DNA of 64,000 nt. It comes from Synechococcus lacustris (GTDB lineage: Bacteria; Cyanobacteriota; Cyanobacteriia; PCC-6307; Cyanobiaceae). The notes below the pieces were generated by a model. It did not search any database. It was not told where the DNA came from and saw only the letters and a program-made list of their open reading frames with translations. Location of the stretch: positions 1 to 64,000 of the forward strand of contig CAJAQB010000004.1 of NCBI GenBank assembly GCA_903943975.1, written 5' to 3'. The position numbers and the translations under genes were made by a program. Positions 47,130 to 54,941 of this stretch are shown one piece after another; within the stretch, counting starts at the first letter, position 1; every line of letters begins with the position of its first letter.

Positions 47130-48311
47130 TCAGGCTGGCATCACTGGTGTGTTGTGAATTACCGCCTTGCCATGCACAGTAAGGCTGATCAATTCCCGCT
47201 CAAATCTTTCCACTACGGTGCTCCATTTCAAGGGCAGCGTGCTGTGGCGGGCGGCGAGGCCATGGGAGGGTAGCTGAGCCCGTTGGGTGGCAAGTTTCAC
47301 CGCTGCCTCAACAAAAGCTCCGTTATTGCCGAAGTCCACCAACATTCCGTTGATGCCATTGCGTACCAGCAGGGAGGCTGAGCCATTGGCAAAGGCCACC
47401 ACTGGCAGGCCGCTGGCCATCGCCTCAGTGGTCACATTGCCAAAGGTTTCTGTGAGGCTTGGGAATAGAAAAAGGTCTGCGCTGGCGTAGTGGGCTGACA
47501 GCTCTTTGCCGCTGCGGCGCCCGGCCAGCACCGCCTGGGGACAACGGGCCCGCAATTGTTTCTCCAGGGGGCCCTTGCCCACCAGCACTAGCAGGCTGTC
47601 TGGGTGTTGGCGGCGGATCGCTTCGAAAGCCTGGATCAAAGTCTCCAGGTTTTTCTCGGCGGCGAGGCGACCCACGCAGAGCACCACAAGCGTCTGGTCG
47701 CTGGCCCCCCAGCGGCTGCGCAGGGCATTGTCTCGGTGGTGGGGCGCGAACCGCTCCGTATCAACACCCCTGGCCACCACCCGCAGGTTGCGGAAGCCAC
47801 TCCGCCTTAGCTCCTTGCGCAGGGCCTCAGTGGGCACCATCGTGCGTTGGGACCTGTTGTGAAAATGACGTAGATAATTGAGAATTGGTTGCTTCAACCA
47901 ACCGAGGCCATAGTGGTTGCTGTAGCTGTGGAAGTTTGTGCGGAAATCGGTGGATACGGGAATCGAAAGAGAGCAACTCACCTGTAGTGCTGCCCAACCC
48001 AATGGGCCCTGGGTGGTGATATGCACCACGTCTGGGCGTTCTTGGGACCACAATTGATGGAGCACCCCCAGGGAGGGCCAGCCCATCCGTTGGCCTGGGT
48101 AGCTGGGCATGGGAATTCCCGGCACCAGTACTTCTTCAAAACCTTGGTGGCTTTGACCTTGATCGGCCTCATGCTGACGGGGCCGAATCAACTGCAGCTG
48201 GTGTTCTCGGGCCAGAAGACCCGCCACTATTTCAGCCACAGTGATTGCCACACCATTCATGTCAGGTGGGTAAGTCTCAGTGACCACCGAAACCTTCAAC
48301 GAACGTGCCAT
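47130..48311 (-). CDS. GT4-family glycosyltransferase
   Basis: A 393-residue GT-B glycosyltransferase of family 4. The acceptor domain starts VSVVTETYPPDMNGVAITVA. The donor domain has VVARGVDTERFAPHHRD, LVVLCVGRLAAEKNLETLIQA and the nucleotide-sugar block LFLFPSLTETFGNVTTEAMA, with the EX7E pair. Relatives are lipid or mannosyl transferases such as MgtA and the sulfolipid enzyme SqdX. Swapping sulfolipid for other glycolipids under sulfur stress would explain its position here, but donor and acceptor are not evident. A terminator follows. Confidence 0.86.
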   Translation of the reverse strand: MARSLKVSVVTETYPPDMNGVAITVAEIVAGLLAREHQLQLIRPRQHEADQGQSHQGFEEVLVPGIPMPSYPGQRMGWPSLGVLHQLWSQERPDVVHITTQGPLGWAALQVSCSLSIPVSTDFRTNFHSYSNHYGLGWLKQPILNYLRHFHNRSQRTMVPTEALRKELRRSGFRNLRVVARGVDTERFAPHHRDNALRSRWGASDQTLVVLCVGRLAAEKNLETLIQAFEAIRRQHPDSLLVLVGKGPLEKQLRARCPQAVLAGRRSGKELSAHYASADLFLFPSLTETFGNVTTEAMASGLPVVAFANGSASLLVRNGINGMLVDFGNNGAFVEAAVKLATQRAQLPSHGLAARHSTLPLKWSTVVERFERELISLTVHGKAVIHNTPVMPA

Positions 48312-48320
48312 AGCCGTTCA

Positions 48321-48332
48321 CCGTTTAAACGG
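48321..48332. repeat. 12-bp perfect palindrome CCGTTTAAACGG
   Basis: CCGTTTAAACGG lies nine bases upstream of the glycosyltransferase start codon, inside its likely leader. It could be an operator or a small RNA structure near the ribosome site. Confidence 0.4.
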
Positions 48333-48352
48333 ACCGTACCCAGCCCCCTGGC

Positions 48353-48379
48353 GCTAGGTGGTGCTTTCAGGCACCTAGC
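48353..48379 (-). terminator. Hairpin after cysteine desulfurase gene
   Basis: GCTAGGTG pairs with CACCTAGC (8 bp) around an 11-base loop, starting three bases past the cysteine desulfurase stop. It lacks a T tract, so it may be an RNA-stabilising hairpin or a weak terminator for srpI-cyd. Confidence 0.5.
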
Positions 48380-48382
48380 CCC

Positions 48383-49888
48383 CTATGGCCTCTTCCTAGG
48401 GGAGCCATGGGTTAGCCGCAGCAGCCCAGCCACTAGGGCATCCACATCCTCTTTGGTGTTGTAGATCGCCAGGGTGGCGCGCACGCTGGTTTCAACTCCA
48501 AAGCGGCGCAGAATCGGTTGGGCACAGTGGTGGCCAGCCCGCACCGCTATCCCTAGTTGATTCAGGGCTGAGCCCACATCCTCGGAACGGAAGCCCTCAA
48601 GTACAAAGGAGAGCACCCCAGCTTTTTCCTTCGGCTGACCAAGCAAGCGCAGGCCAGGGATACAACACAAGCCCTCAGTGGCATAGCTGAGCAGTTCCTG
48701 TTCGGCGGCGGCGATGTTGCGCAGGCCCAGGTTGCTTACGTATTCCAGCGCTGTGCCAAGACCGATGGCATCGGCAATGTTGCCGGTGCCGGCCTCAAAG
48801 CGGTTGGGGGGCTCCTGGTAGATGGTGCGCTCAAAGGTCACATCACTGATCATGTTGCCGCCCCCCTGCCAGGGGCCCATGGCCTGGAGCAGCTCCCGCT
48901 TGCCATAGAGCACCCCGATGCCGGTGGGGCCATAGATCTTGTGGCCGGAAAACACATACCAGTCGGCATCCAGGCTTTGCATGTTGACCTGTTCATGGGC
49001 CACGCCCTGGGCCCCATCCACCAGCACCCGACTGCCATGGCGGTGGGCAATTTGCACCATTTCCTGGGCGGGGGTAATCGTGCCCAGGGCATTTGACACC
49101 TGGGTGAATGCAGTCAATTTGGTGCGGGCGGTGAAAAGCCGTTCATAGGACTCCAGCAACACCTGGCCATAGTCATCCACCGGTGCCACCTTCAGCACAG
49201 CCCCGGTTTGCTGACAAAGGATTTGCCAAGGAACGATGTTGGCGTGGTGTTCCAGGTGGGTGATCACAATTTCGTCACCCGTTTGTAATTCCCGTCTTCC
49301 CCAGGCCTGGGCCACCAGGTTGATGGCCTCGGTGGTGCCACGCACAAAAACTATTTCTTCGGAGCTGCTGGCCCCAAGAAACTTGGCCACCGTGGCCCTA
49401 GCCCCCTCATAGGCATCCGTGGCCCGGGCTGCCAGTTCGTGGGCGCCCCGGTGAATGTTGGAATTTTCGCTGCGATAGAAGTGATTGAGCCGCTCAATCA
49501 CAGCCTCTGGCTTTTGGGTGGTGGCGCCGTTGTCAAGCCAGATCAGCGGTCTGCCGTGAATTTGTTGGTCAAGGATTGGAAAGTCCTTGCGGATTTGGTA
49601 GGCGTCTAGGGGCTGTATTGGCCCTAGCTGGGGGGCGGTTAGCTGGGAAGCGGAGAAACTCGGCTGCCAGCCGCCGGGGGGCTGAAGTTGAAATGGCAGG
49701 CTTTCAGCCGCAGTCAGCGTTGGCTCGCTGCTCGCTGGGAAGGCCATCGGATGCTGGTCAACTGGCTTTGGTTCTTGTGAAATTTCTCCAAAGAGTTGAT
49801 TGGCGAGGCGACTTAGTTCCGCCTCGCTGGGCATGCCCCCGCTGCTGGTAAGCGAATCCAAGTTAGCGGTAGTCATTCTTGTAGTCAT
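48383..49888 (-). CDS. cyd: Encapsulin-associated cysteine desulfurase (SufS type, CyD cargo)
   Basis: A 501-residue cysteine desulfurase, releasing sulfane sulfur from cysteine onto its own cysteine. The catalytic part starts near residue 97 (YQIRKDFPILDQQIHGRPLI) and shows VITHLEHHANIVPWQ, DGAQGVAHE, SGHKIYGPTGIGVLYG (PLP Lys317) and RAGHHCAQP (active Cys455). The first about 95 residues are an unstructured Ser/Pro/Gln-rich extension, absent in ordinary SufS; in family 2A encapsulin systems this extension loads the enzyme into the shell. The shell gene srpI precedes it, overlapping by up to 26 bases. The extension is much shorter than the one reported for Synechococcus elongatus. Confidence 0.93.
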   Translation of the reverse strand: MTTRMTTANLDSLTSSGGMPSEAELSRLANQLFGEISQEPKPVDQHPMAFPASSEPTLTAAESLPFQLQPPGGWQPSFSASQLTAPQLGPIQPLDAYQIRKDFPILDQQIHGRPLIWLDNGATTQKPEAVIERLNHFYRSENSNIHRGAHELAARATDAYEGARATVAKFLGASSSEEIVFVRGTTEAINLVAQAWGRRELQTGDEIVITHLEHHANIVPWQILCQQTGAVLKVAPVDDYGQVLLESYERLFTARTKLTAFTQVSNALGTITPAQEMVQIAHRHGSRVLVDGAQGVAHEQVNMQSLDADWYVFSGHKIYGPTGIGVLYGKRELLQAMGPWQGGGNMISDVTFERTIYQEPPNRFEAGTGNIADAIGLGTALEYVSNLGLRNIAAAEQELLSYATEGLCCIPGLRLLGQPKEKAGVLSFVLEGFRSEDVGSALNQLGIAVRAGHHCAQPILRRFGVETSVRATLAIYNTKEDVDALVAGLLRLTHGSPRKRP

Positions 49889-50792
49889 GATATTTTTCTA
49901 CTTCTACGTTTTCAAGTACAGCAATGGCATCTTCGGTGAGGACTGCCAGGGAGCAGTAAAGAGAGATCAGATATGAGGCAATTGCCTTACGGCTGATCCC
50001 CATGAACTTCACCGACAACCCCATCCCCTGCTCGCCTGGCAGCGATGGTTGATAGAGGCCAACCACACCTTGGTTGCTTTCGCCGGTGCGCAGCAGCAAA
50101 ATGCTGCTTTTCCCATTCTTGATTTCCACCTTGTTACTGGGCACAAGGGGCAGGCCCCGCCAGGTGAGGAATGGGGATCCCTGAATGGTGATGGTTGCTG
50201 GAGGTACGCCGCGCCTAGTGGCCTCTCGGCCGAAGGCTGCGATGGTGCGGGGGTGGGCTAGAAAGAAGCTGGGCTTTTTCCATACCTTGGTGATCAGCTC
50301 GTCTAGATCATCTGGGGTGGGTGCCCCTGTGAGTGGTTGAACCCGCTGGCTCGGAATAATATTATTTATCAAGCCATACTCAGGATTATTGATTAGTTCA
50401 TTCTCCTGGCGTTCCTTGATCGTTTCTATCGCCAGTCTTAGCTGTTGTTCAATTTGATTATGGGGACTGCTGTAGAGGTCAGATACCCGCGTGTGCACGT
50501 CCACTGTGGTGGTAACAGCACTGAGCAGGTATTCCCTGGGATGTTCATCATAATCAACAAATGTTTCGGGCAGGTCGCTTTCGTCCCTCTGGGAGCAGGC
50601 GGTGAGCACCCGGGATTCATCTTTGACTCTATTGACCCGATAGATGCCTGCTTCTACCCCCACCCAGGGCAGCAAGTGCACAAGCCAGCGGGGCGAGATG
50701 CCCAGGAGCTGCGGGATTGTTTTAGTGGCATTGGCCAGCTGGCGGGCTGCCGCATCACCTAGGGCCAGGTGGGGACTAATTGAATTAGGCAT
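49863..50792 (-). CDS. srpI: Family 2A encapsulin shell protein (SrpI)
   Basis: A 309-residue HK97-fold shell protein matching SrpI of Synechococcus elongatus, a major protein made under sulfur starvation that assembles into a nanocompartment. Matches include the N-terminal arm (LALGDAAARQLANATKTIPQ), GVEAGIYRVNRVKDE, WKKPSFFLAHPRTIAAFGRE, TWRGLPLVPSNKVEI and LLRTGESNQGVVGLYQPSLP. Related shells hold a cysteine desulfurase and can store elemental sulfur. Its cargo gene follows directly. The 320-base AT-rich region upstream carries candidate regulatory sites shared with the sulfate genes. Confidence 0.95.
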   Translation of the reverse strand: MPNSISPHLALGDAAARQLANATKTIPQLLGISPRWLVHLLPWVGVEAGIYRVNRVKDESRVLTACSQRDESDLPETFVDYDEHPREYLLSAVTTTVDVHTRVSDLYSSPHNQIEQQLRLAIETIKERQENELINNPEYGLINNIIPSQRVQPLTGAPTPDDLDELITKVWKKPSFFLAHPRTIAAFGREATRRGVPPATITIQGSPFLTWRGLPLVPSNKVEIKNGKSSILLLRTGESNQGVVGLYQPSLPGEQGMGLSVKFMGISRKAIASYLISLYCSLAVLTEDAIAVLENVEVEKYHDYKNDYR

Positions 50793-51115
50793 TTGGCGTT
50801 TTGCTTTTGCGGCATCTTTCTTCCTAACAGAAATGCGAGATATTATCCATCACTATGGACGGGGGTAATTGCTTGCTTTGATCAATATTAGTGATACTGC
50901 TACCGCTGCTGTCGGTTTGGTGTGATTTACGGGTGGACGCCATGTCACTTTTTTTGATGCTAGTAAGGGGCTGGGAATAAGGGGGTATTTTGTTGATAAA
51001 ATGTTTAATATAATGTATAATTTAATGTTTAGTTGATTGCACGGTTGAGCACTTGGTTAAGAGTTTCCGCTTTGAGCTGCTGGGCCAGGCTTCCTTGCTT
51101 TTGTATTTGTAGTTG
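50793..51115 (-). promoter_or_regulatory. srpI upstream region, AT-rich
   Basis: This 323-base stretch has no gene. Towards srpI it holds TACTGCTACCG (50895-50905, identical to the cysT-cysA promoter), the palindrome TTGATCAA (50878-50885) and GGTAATTGC near 50865, a half-match to the cysK palindrome. From about 50985 to 51035 the sequence is strikingly AT-rich (TTTAATATAATGTATAATTT), unlike the rest of the window. It probably contains the srpI promoter and control sites. Confidence 0.5.
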
Positions 51116-51793
51116 CTAATGGGAGAGGGGGGCAAGAAGTGATAATGCCTGGGTGTCGGATAGAATTCTGAATCCCAGCCACATCAGCACAAAGGGGAAG
51201 AAAAGGCCTGCGTAGCGGTTTAGTACAAGCGCGATTCCGGGCATACGGGTAAGGTGGAATGCTAGAAATAGCCAGGTGCCAATGAATGCATACATGACTG
51301 CAATTACAATGCCTACCCTGGGAAAGCCCAGGCTGGCAAATAGTGGTATATAGATGCTTAAGTTGTTGCCGCCATTTGAAATTGTTACTAATGAGACATT
51401 GTAAGTTTGTCCATCCCGAAGCACCTCGGCCAGGCTAAGTTGGCGCGATTCAAAGCCTTTGAGTTCTGCGAATTTTCTGCGACTGCGTTTTTTATCTTGG
51501 TCGCTTTCTTTAGGGCTGTTAATGTGTTCCTGGAGGTTCTTGATGCCAATCAGAATAGGCAGCACTCCCAGTAGTCCGATGTATTTGGACGGTATTACTA
51601 GGCCAAGGGCGCAGCCAATTAGGCTGATTAAGATGAGAACGCTGAAGCCAAGAATCTCGCCGACGATAATATGCTTGGGACGAAATGTTCTATTGACCTC
51701 TCCAAAGAAGCCTGTTAGATAGATGTTGTCGTCAAAGGTGGAAGCTAATCCCGCCCCAAAAGCGATTTGGAAAGTTGCGGGAAGCCAATCCAT
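51116..51793 (-). CDS. CadD-like transporter (copy 2)
   Basis: A 225-residue LysE-superfamily protein like CadD, with FGAGLASTFDDNIYLTGFFG at the N-terminus (the TNLDD motif changed to TFDDN), GEILGFSVLILISLIGCALG and VTISNGGNNLSIYIPLFASL. A basic loop lies in the middle (DQDKKRSRRKFAELKGF). Both conserved acidic motifs are altered compared with copy 1, so its substrate may differ. It lies next to srpI and near the sulfonate-type binding protein. ATG at 51793 is used; GTG at 51805 is possible. Confidence 0.75.
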   Translation of the reverse strand: MDWLPATFQIAFGAGLASTFDDNIYLTGFFGEVNRTFRPKHIIVGEILGFSVLILISLIGCALGLVIPSKYIGLLGVLPILIGIKNLQEHINSPKESDQDKKRSRRKFAELKGFESRQLSLAEVLRDGQTYNVSLVTISNGGNNLSIYIPLFASLGFPRVGIVIAVMYAFIGTWLFLAFHLTRMPGIALVLNRYAGLFFPFVLMWLGFRILSDTQALSLLAPLSH

Positions 51794-51820
51794 TCTTTTT
51801 GACACTTCTGAAGCTACAAC

Positions 51821-51839
51821 ATCTCTATTCCCTAGAGAT
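51821..51839. promoter_or_regulatory. Perfect inverted repeat in divergent promoter
   Basis: ATCTCTA-TTCCC-TAGAGAT is a perfect 7+7 inverted repeat with a five-base spacer, 28 bases before the start of the CadD-like gene and in the gap shared with the binding-protein gene that begins at 51998. The form suits a dimeric regulator. Confidence 0.45.
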
Positions 51840-51997
51840 CAGCTTCGTTCATTTGTGGCCATGCGACCCTATCGGGGCGAGTGCCGGGGGCGATGTAGTT
51901 TCAACCACATCACTTTGATTGCCAGTTGAGGCTAGGCTTGGTTGGCAGCTGGTGGATGTATTTTCAATCCCGTGATTCTCCCTAGGCTTCTCTACTG

Positions 51998-53212
51998 ATG
52001 GGTCAGCAAGATTTTATGGTCGGCTACTGGTTGAGGCGGGCGATGGCTCCCTGGCCTCGCCGGATATCTCTTTTTTTTCTGGCCGGTATTTTCCCCATTG
52101 CTTGGGTATTTAGCACCACAGGGCGCGAGCAGCCCGTGGGTAATTGGTTCAATCAGGTGGCCTATCCCCCTGGTACAACCCTGCAGCTGATTTACAATAT
52201 TCTTCTGCTTCTTGGCGGAATTCTTTTTCTGTTGCTGCTCGATCGGCTGCTGTCTAGGTGGTCTGATCGTTTCGGAGAAGCTTCACTGGCCAAGGAATGC
52301 AGATCAATACGTCATTTAGCGATTGGCTATCCAGCAGGGATGACAAATTTTGAAGTCTTGCGTGAGCAGAAATTTTTAGAAGCGCGTTTGCAACCCTTGG
52401 GTGTTGGCATTGAATGGATCCCATTCCCTTCGGCTTCAACGCTCCTGGCTGCCTTAAGTAATGGGGTGATTGATTTCTGTGGGGGTGGTGGAACAGCCAG
52501 TATTTTCTCCCAGGCTGCACAACATGTATTTGTGAGAGTAGCGAAGGAAAAATACCCTGATCTAGAGGGCCAGACAATTGTTGTGCCAGATGGATCAGCC
52601 ATTACTTCAGTGGCTGACTTAAGGGGGAAACGTGTTGCTTTTGACGAGGGATCAAGTGCCCACTATGTTTTAATTAGGGCCTTGAAGTTGGCTGGGCTTT
52701 CCTATGGCGACATCGATCCCATTTACCTGCCCCAGGACGAAGCTTTGCCCCAATTTATTGATGGGAAGTTGGATGCCTGGGTAATTTGGATGCCCTATGC
52801 CCCCACCGATGAAAGGCGTCGCTATCCAGGTCGTTCGCTTGGTAGTCTTAAGGATTTGCTTGGTGCCAAGGCCAGCGCCGAATTACATACCTTGTATTAT
52901 TCAACTCCTGAATTGTTACGGGATTATCCGAGGTTGCTTAAGGCGATTTTGGAAGAGGTCAATGAGGCGGGTTGCTGGGTTAGCCAAAGGTTGCTAGAGG
53001 AGCAAAGTGTTACTTCCAGCGCTATTTCTTCCAGTGTTGAGGAGCTGCAGCGAAGAAGCTTGGAGCGCGCTATCCTTCCGCTGGATGTCCCCACCCTTGA
53101 GAGCTTGCAGGGGCAAGTAAATATTCTTCATTCCCTCCATTTAATACCACAACGAGTGAATGTGAGAGATGGCGCTTATAGTATTGAGCTAAGGCAGAAT
53201 TGGACTTGCTGA
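51998..53212 (+). CDS. Membrane-anchored sulfonate/nitrate-type substrate-binding protein
   Basis: A 404-residue protein with two N-terminal hydrophobic segments (ISLFFLAGIFPIAWVF, LIYNILLLLGGILFLLLLDR) followed by an NMT1/SsuA-type binding domain (about 105-400): IRHLAIGYPAGMTNFEVLRE, LAALSNGVIDFCGGGGTASI, LRGKRVAFDEGSSAHYVLIR and DAWVIWMPYAP. SsuA proteins bind aliphatic sulfonates. No cognate permease or ATPase is adjacent, and the double helix anchor is unusual: it looks more like a sensor or a tethered receptor than a free periplasmic protein. Confidence 0.82.
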   Translation: MGQQDFMVGYWLRRAMAPWPRRISLFFLAGIFPIAWVFSTTGREQPVGNWFNQVAYPPGTTLQLIYNILLLLGGILFLLLLDRLLSRWSDRFGEASLAKECRSIRHLAIGYPAGMTNFEVLREQKFLEARLQPLGVGIEWIPFPSASTLLAALSNGVIDFCGGGGTASIFSQAAQHVFVRVAKEKYPDLEGQTIVVPDGSAITSVADLRGKRVAFDEGSSAHYVLIRALKLAGLSYGDIDPIYLPQDEALPQFIDGKLDAWVIWMPYAPTDERRRYPGRSLGSLKDLLGAKASAELHTLYYSTPELLRDYPRLLKAILEEVNEAGCWVSQRLLEEQSVTSSAISSSVEELQRRSLERAILPLDVPTLESLQGQVNILHSLHLIPQRVNVRDGAYSIELRQNWTC

Positions 53213-53227
53213 TTCAATTCTTGTTAC

Positions 53228-53560
53228 TTAATTGCCATAGCTTTTTACCAGGTAAACATAGCTGAAACCCAGTTCGCAGAGACGATCGGCAATGTAGTCT
53301 GCGCGACTGCGGCTGCTTGCTAGGCACAGAATCGGTTGCCTGTGGTCTACCAGTATGCGTTTTAGCTGTTTATTGGTGATCGATTCATTAATAATAACCT
53401 TGTTACAGTTCAGGTCTGGCACCTCGTCTGAGCGACCCTGATCCATTGCCAGGGTTGCCCCTTCCCAGGTGAGCCGTCTTGCCTCTAGGGGGCCAATGTT
53501 TCTAGGGGCAGAGCTGCGCTGCCGGGTCTGATCCCCACTGTTCCTGGGTAGCGGTTGCAT
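53228..53560 (-). CDS. Truncated rhodanese-like protein
   Basis: A 110-residue protein. The C-terminal third, PILCLASSRSRADYIADRLC then ELGFSYVYLVKSYG, matches the second half of a rhodanese domain with an active-site-like CLASSRS (CX4RS). The N-terminal part lacks the first rhodanese half (no DVR motif) and is polar, so it is either a remodelled small sulfurtransferase or a degenerate copy. It diverges from the second sbpA, with a TGAC-N4-GTCA dyad between them. ATG at 53560 is used; TTG at 53599 is an alternative. Confidence 0.55.
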   Translation of the reverse strand: MQPLPRNSGDQTRQRSSAPRNIGPLEARRLTWEGATLAMDQGRSDEVPDLNCNKVIINESITNKQLKRILVDHRQPILCLASSRSRADYIADRLCELGFSYVYLVKSYGN

Positions 53561-53626
53561 TTTTTTGGGGCTGTCTACGGGGGAGCTGAACTGTTGCAAG
53601 CTTGGCTTGGCTGGCGGCTCTGCAGT

Positions 53627-53640
53627 GTGACTTCAGTCAC
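53627..53640. promoter_or_regulatory. TGAC-N4-GTCA dyad upstream of sbpA copy 2
   Basis: GTGAC-TTCA-GTCAC is a perfect 5+5 inverted repeat with a four-base spacer, between the divergent rhodanese-like gene and the second sbpA. The same TGAC-N4-GTCA form occurs twice in each of the two long elements at 54822 and 59745. Confidence 0.6.
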
Positions 53641-53688
53641 CTGGGTGGGTGCGTGGTCCTACTGTTGAGCCTTGAGGCGCCGCTGTCG

Positions 53689-54699
53689 TTGAATCCGTTT
53701 TCGGCTGGGATCGTAGTTTTGCTGGCATTGCCGTCTATGGCGGCGCCCCAGAAGCCTTTAGCGCCCAAGAACCAGGAGTTGCTGCTGGTGAGTTATGCCG
53801 TGACCCGCGGCGCCTATGACCAGATCATTCCGGCCTTTGTGGCCGATTGGAAGCAGAAGACCGGCCAAACGCTGCGCTTCAAGACAAGTTTTGGTGGCTC
53901 TGGCTCCCAGACCCGGGCGGTGATCGATGGCTTAGATGCCGATGTGGTGAATTTGGCCCTTGGCGCTGATCTGCTTAAGCTTGAACAGGCGGGACTGGTG
54001 AAAGCTGGCTGGGAAGCAAAACTGCCCTATCAAGCCATTGTTACTAATTCAGTGGTGAGTTTCTTTGTGCGCCCAGGTAATCCTAAGAAGCTGAAGGGTT
54101 GGGCTGATCTTGATAATAAAAATGTTCAGGTGATTACGGCAAATCCTAAAACTTCTGGTGGGGCCCGCTGGAATTTTCTTGGCCTCTGGGGGTCGGTAGT
54201 TAAAAGCGGTGGAACTGAGCAGCAGGCTAAAACTTATGTGATCAATGTATATCGGAATGTGGATGCCTTGCCCCGTGACGCTCGCGAGGCCACCGATATG
54301 TTTGTGAAGCGAGGCCAGGGTGATGTGCTGTTGAATTATGAGAACGAGGCGATCCTGGCTAAGAAATCAGGAATCTGGTCTGCCCCGATTATTGTGCCCA
54401 GCCCAAATATTCTGATCGAGGCCCCTGTGGCGGTGGTAGATAAGAATGTGGATCGCAAGGGTAACCGTAGGGTGGCGGAGGCCTTTGCTCGATATCTCAG
54501 TGGCGCTCAGGCCCAACGCATTTTTGCAAAGCAGGGTTTCCGTCCTGTGGCGCCCCAGGTGAAGGCTGAAACCAAAGGACAGTTTCAAGCAGTTGCTAAG
54601 TTATTTACGGCAAAAGATTTTGGTGGCTGGAGTAAAATAAATAAAATCTTTTTCGCCAATGGAGCCCTTTGGGATCAGATTTTTGCAAAATCCAAATAG
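53689..54699 (+). CDS. sbpA: Sulfate-binding periplasmic protein (copy 2)
   Basis: A sulfate-binding protein of about 336 residues, paralogous to the 28-kb copy. LLLVSYAVTRGAYDQIIPAF, SFGGSGSQTRAVIDGLDADV, TANPKTSGGARWNFLGLWGS and LLNYENEAILA are conserved. The start is unclear because there is no ATG: TTG at 53689 gives MNPFSAGIVVLLALPSMAAP, a compact signal peptide, and leaves the dyad at 53627 upstream; GTG at 53653 or TTG at 53602 give longer forms. It stands alone, bracketed by TGAC-N4-GTCA elements on both sides. Confidence 0.88.
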   Translation: MNPFSAGIVVLLALPSMAAPQKPLAPKNQELLLVSYAVTRGAYDQIIPAFVADWKQKTGQTLRFKTSFGGSGSQTRAVIDGLDADVVNLALGADLLKLEQAGLVKAGWEAKLPYQAIVTNSVVSFFVRPGNPKKLKGWADLDNKNVQVITANPKTSGGARWNFLGLWGSVVKSGGTEQQAKTYVINVYRNVDALPRDAREATDMFVKRGQGDVLLNYENEAILAKKSGIWSAPIIVPSPNILIEAPVAVVDKNVDRKGNRRVAEAFARYLSGAQAQRIFAKQGFRPVAPQVKAETKGQFQAVAKLFTAKDFGGWSKINKIFFANGALWDQIFAKSK

Positions 54700-54791
54700 C
54701 TTCTTGCTTGAATGGTCTTTGCTTAAGTGGCCGTTACTTACACAGTCTTTAGGGCACCTTGAAAAATCGCCCCCTAATGCTGCTCGACACT

Positions 54792-54809
54792 GCTCGATAA
54801 TGATCGAGC
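54792..54809. repeat. Hairpin downstream of sbpA copy 2
   Basis: GCTCGAT-AATG-ATCGAGC is a perfect 7-bp stem 93 bases after the sbpA stop. It has no T tract, so its role as terminator is uncertain; it lies 13 bases before the long TGAC element. Confidence 0.5.
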
Positions 54810-54821
54810 TGCTCTCTTGAA

Positions 54822-54855
54822 TATGACCCTAGTCATTTGACCCTAGTCATTTTCA
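54822..54855 (+). repeat. Left copy of the 34-bp tandem-dyad element
   Basis: Two dyads TGACCCTAGTCA (54824-54835 and 54838-54849) stand 14 bp apart, inside a larger imperfect palindrome whose outer arms are CTCTCTTGAA and TTCAAGAGAG. The 34 bases match the right copy (59745-59778, opposite strand) at 31 positions. It lies beyond the last gene of the sulfide operon. Confidence 0.85.
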
Positions 54856-54941
54856 AGAGAGTCGAGGAAGGCTTTTTCTTGCTAGATAAGCCCGGGCCTG
54901 CTCGGTATTTTTCGAGGTGTCCTTTACTTAAATAGCTTTTT

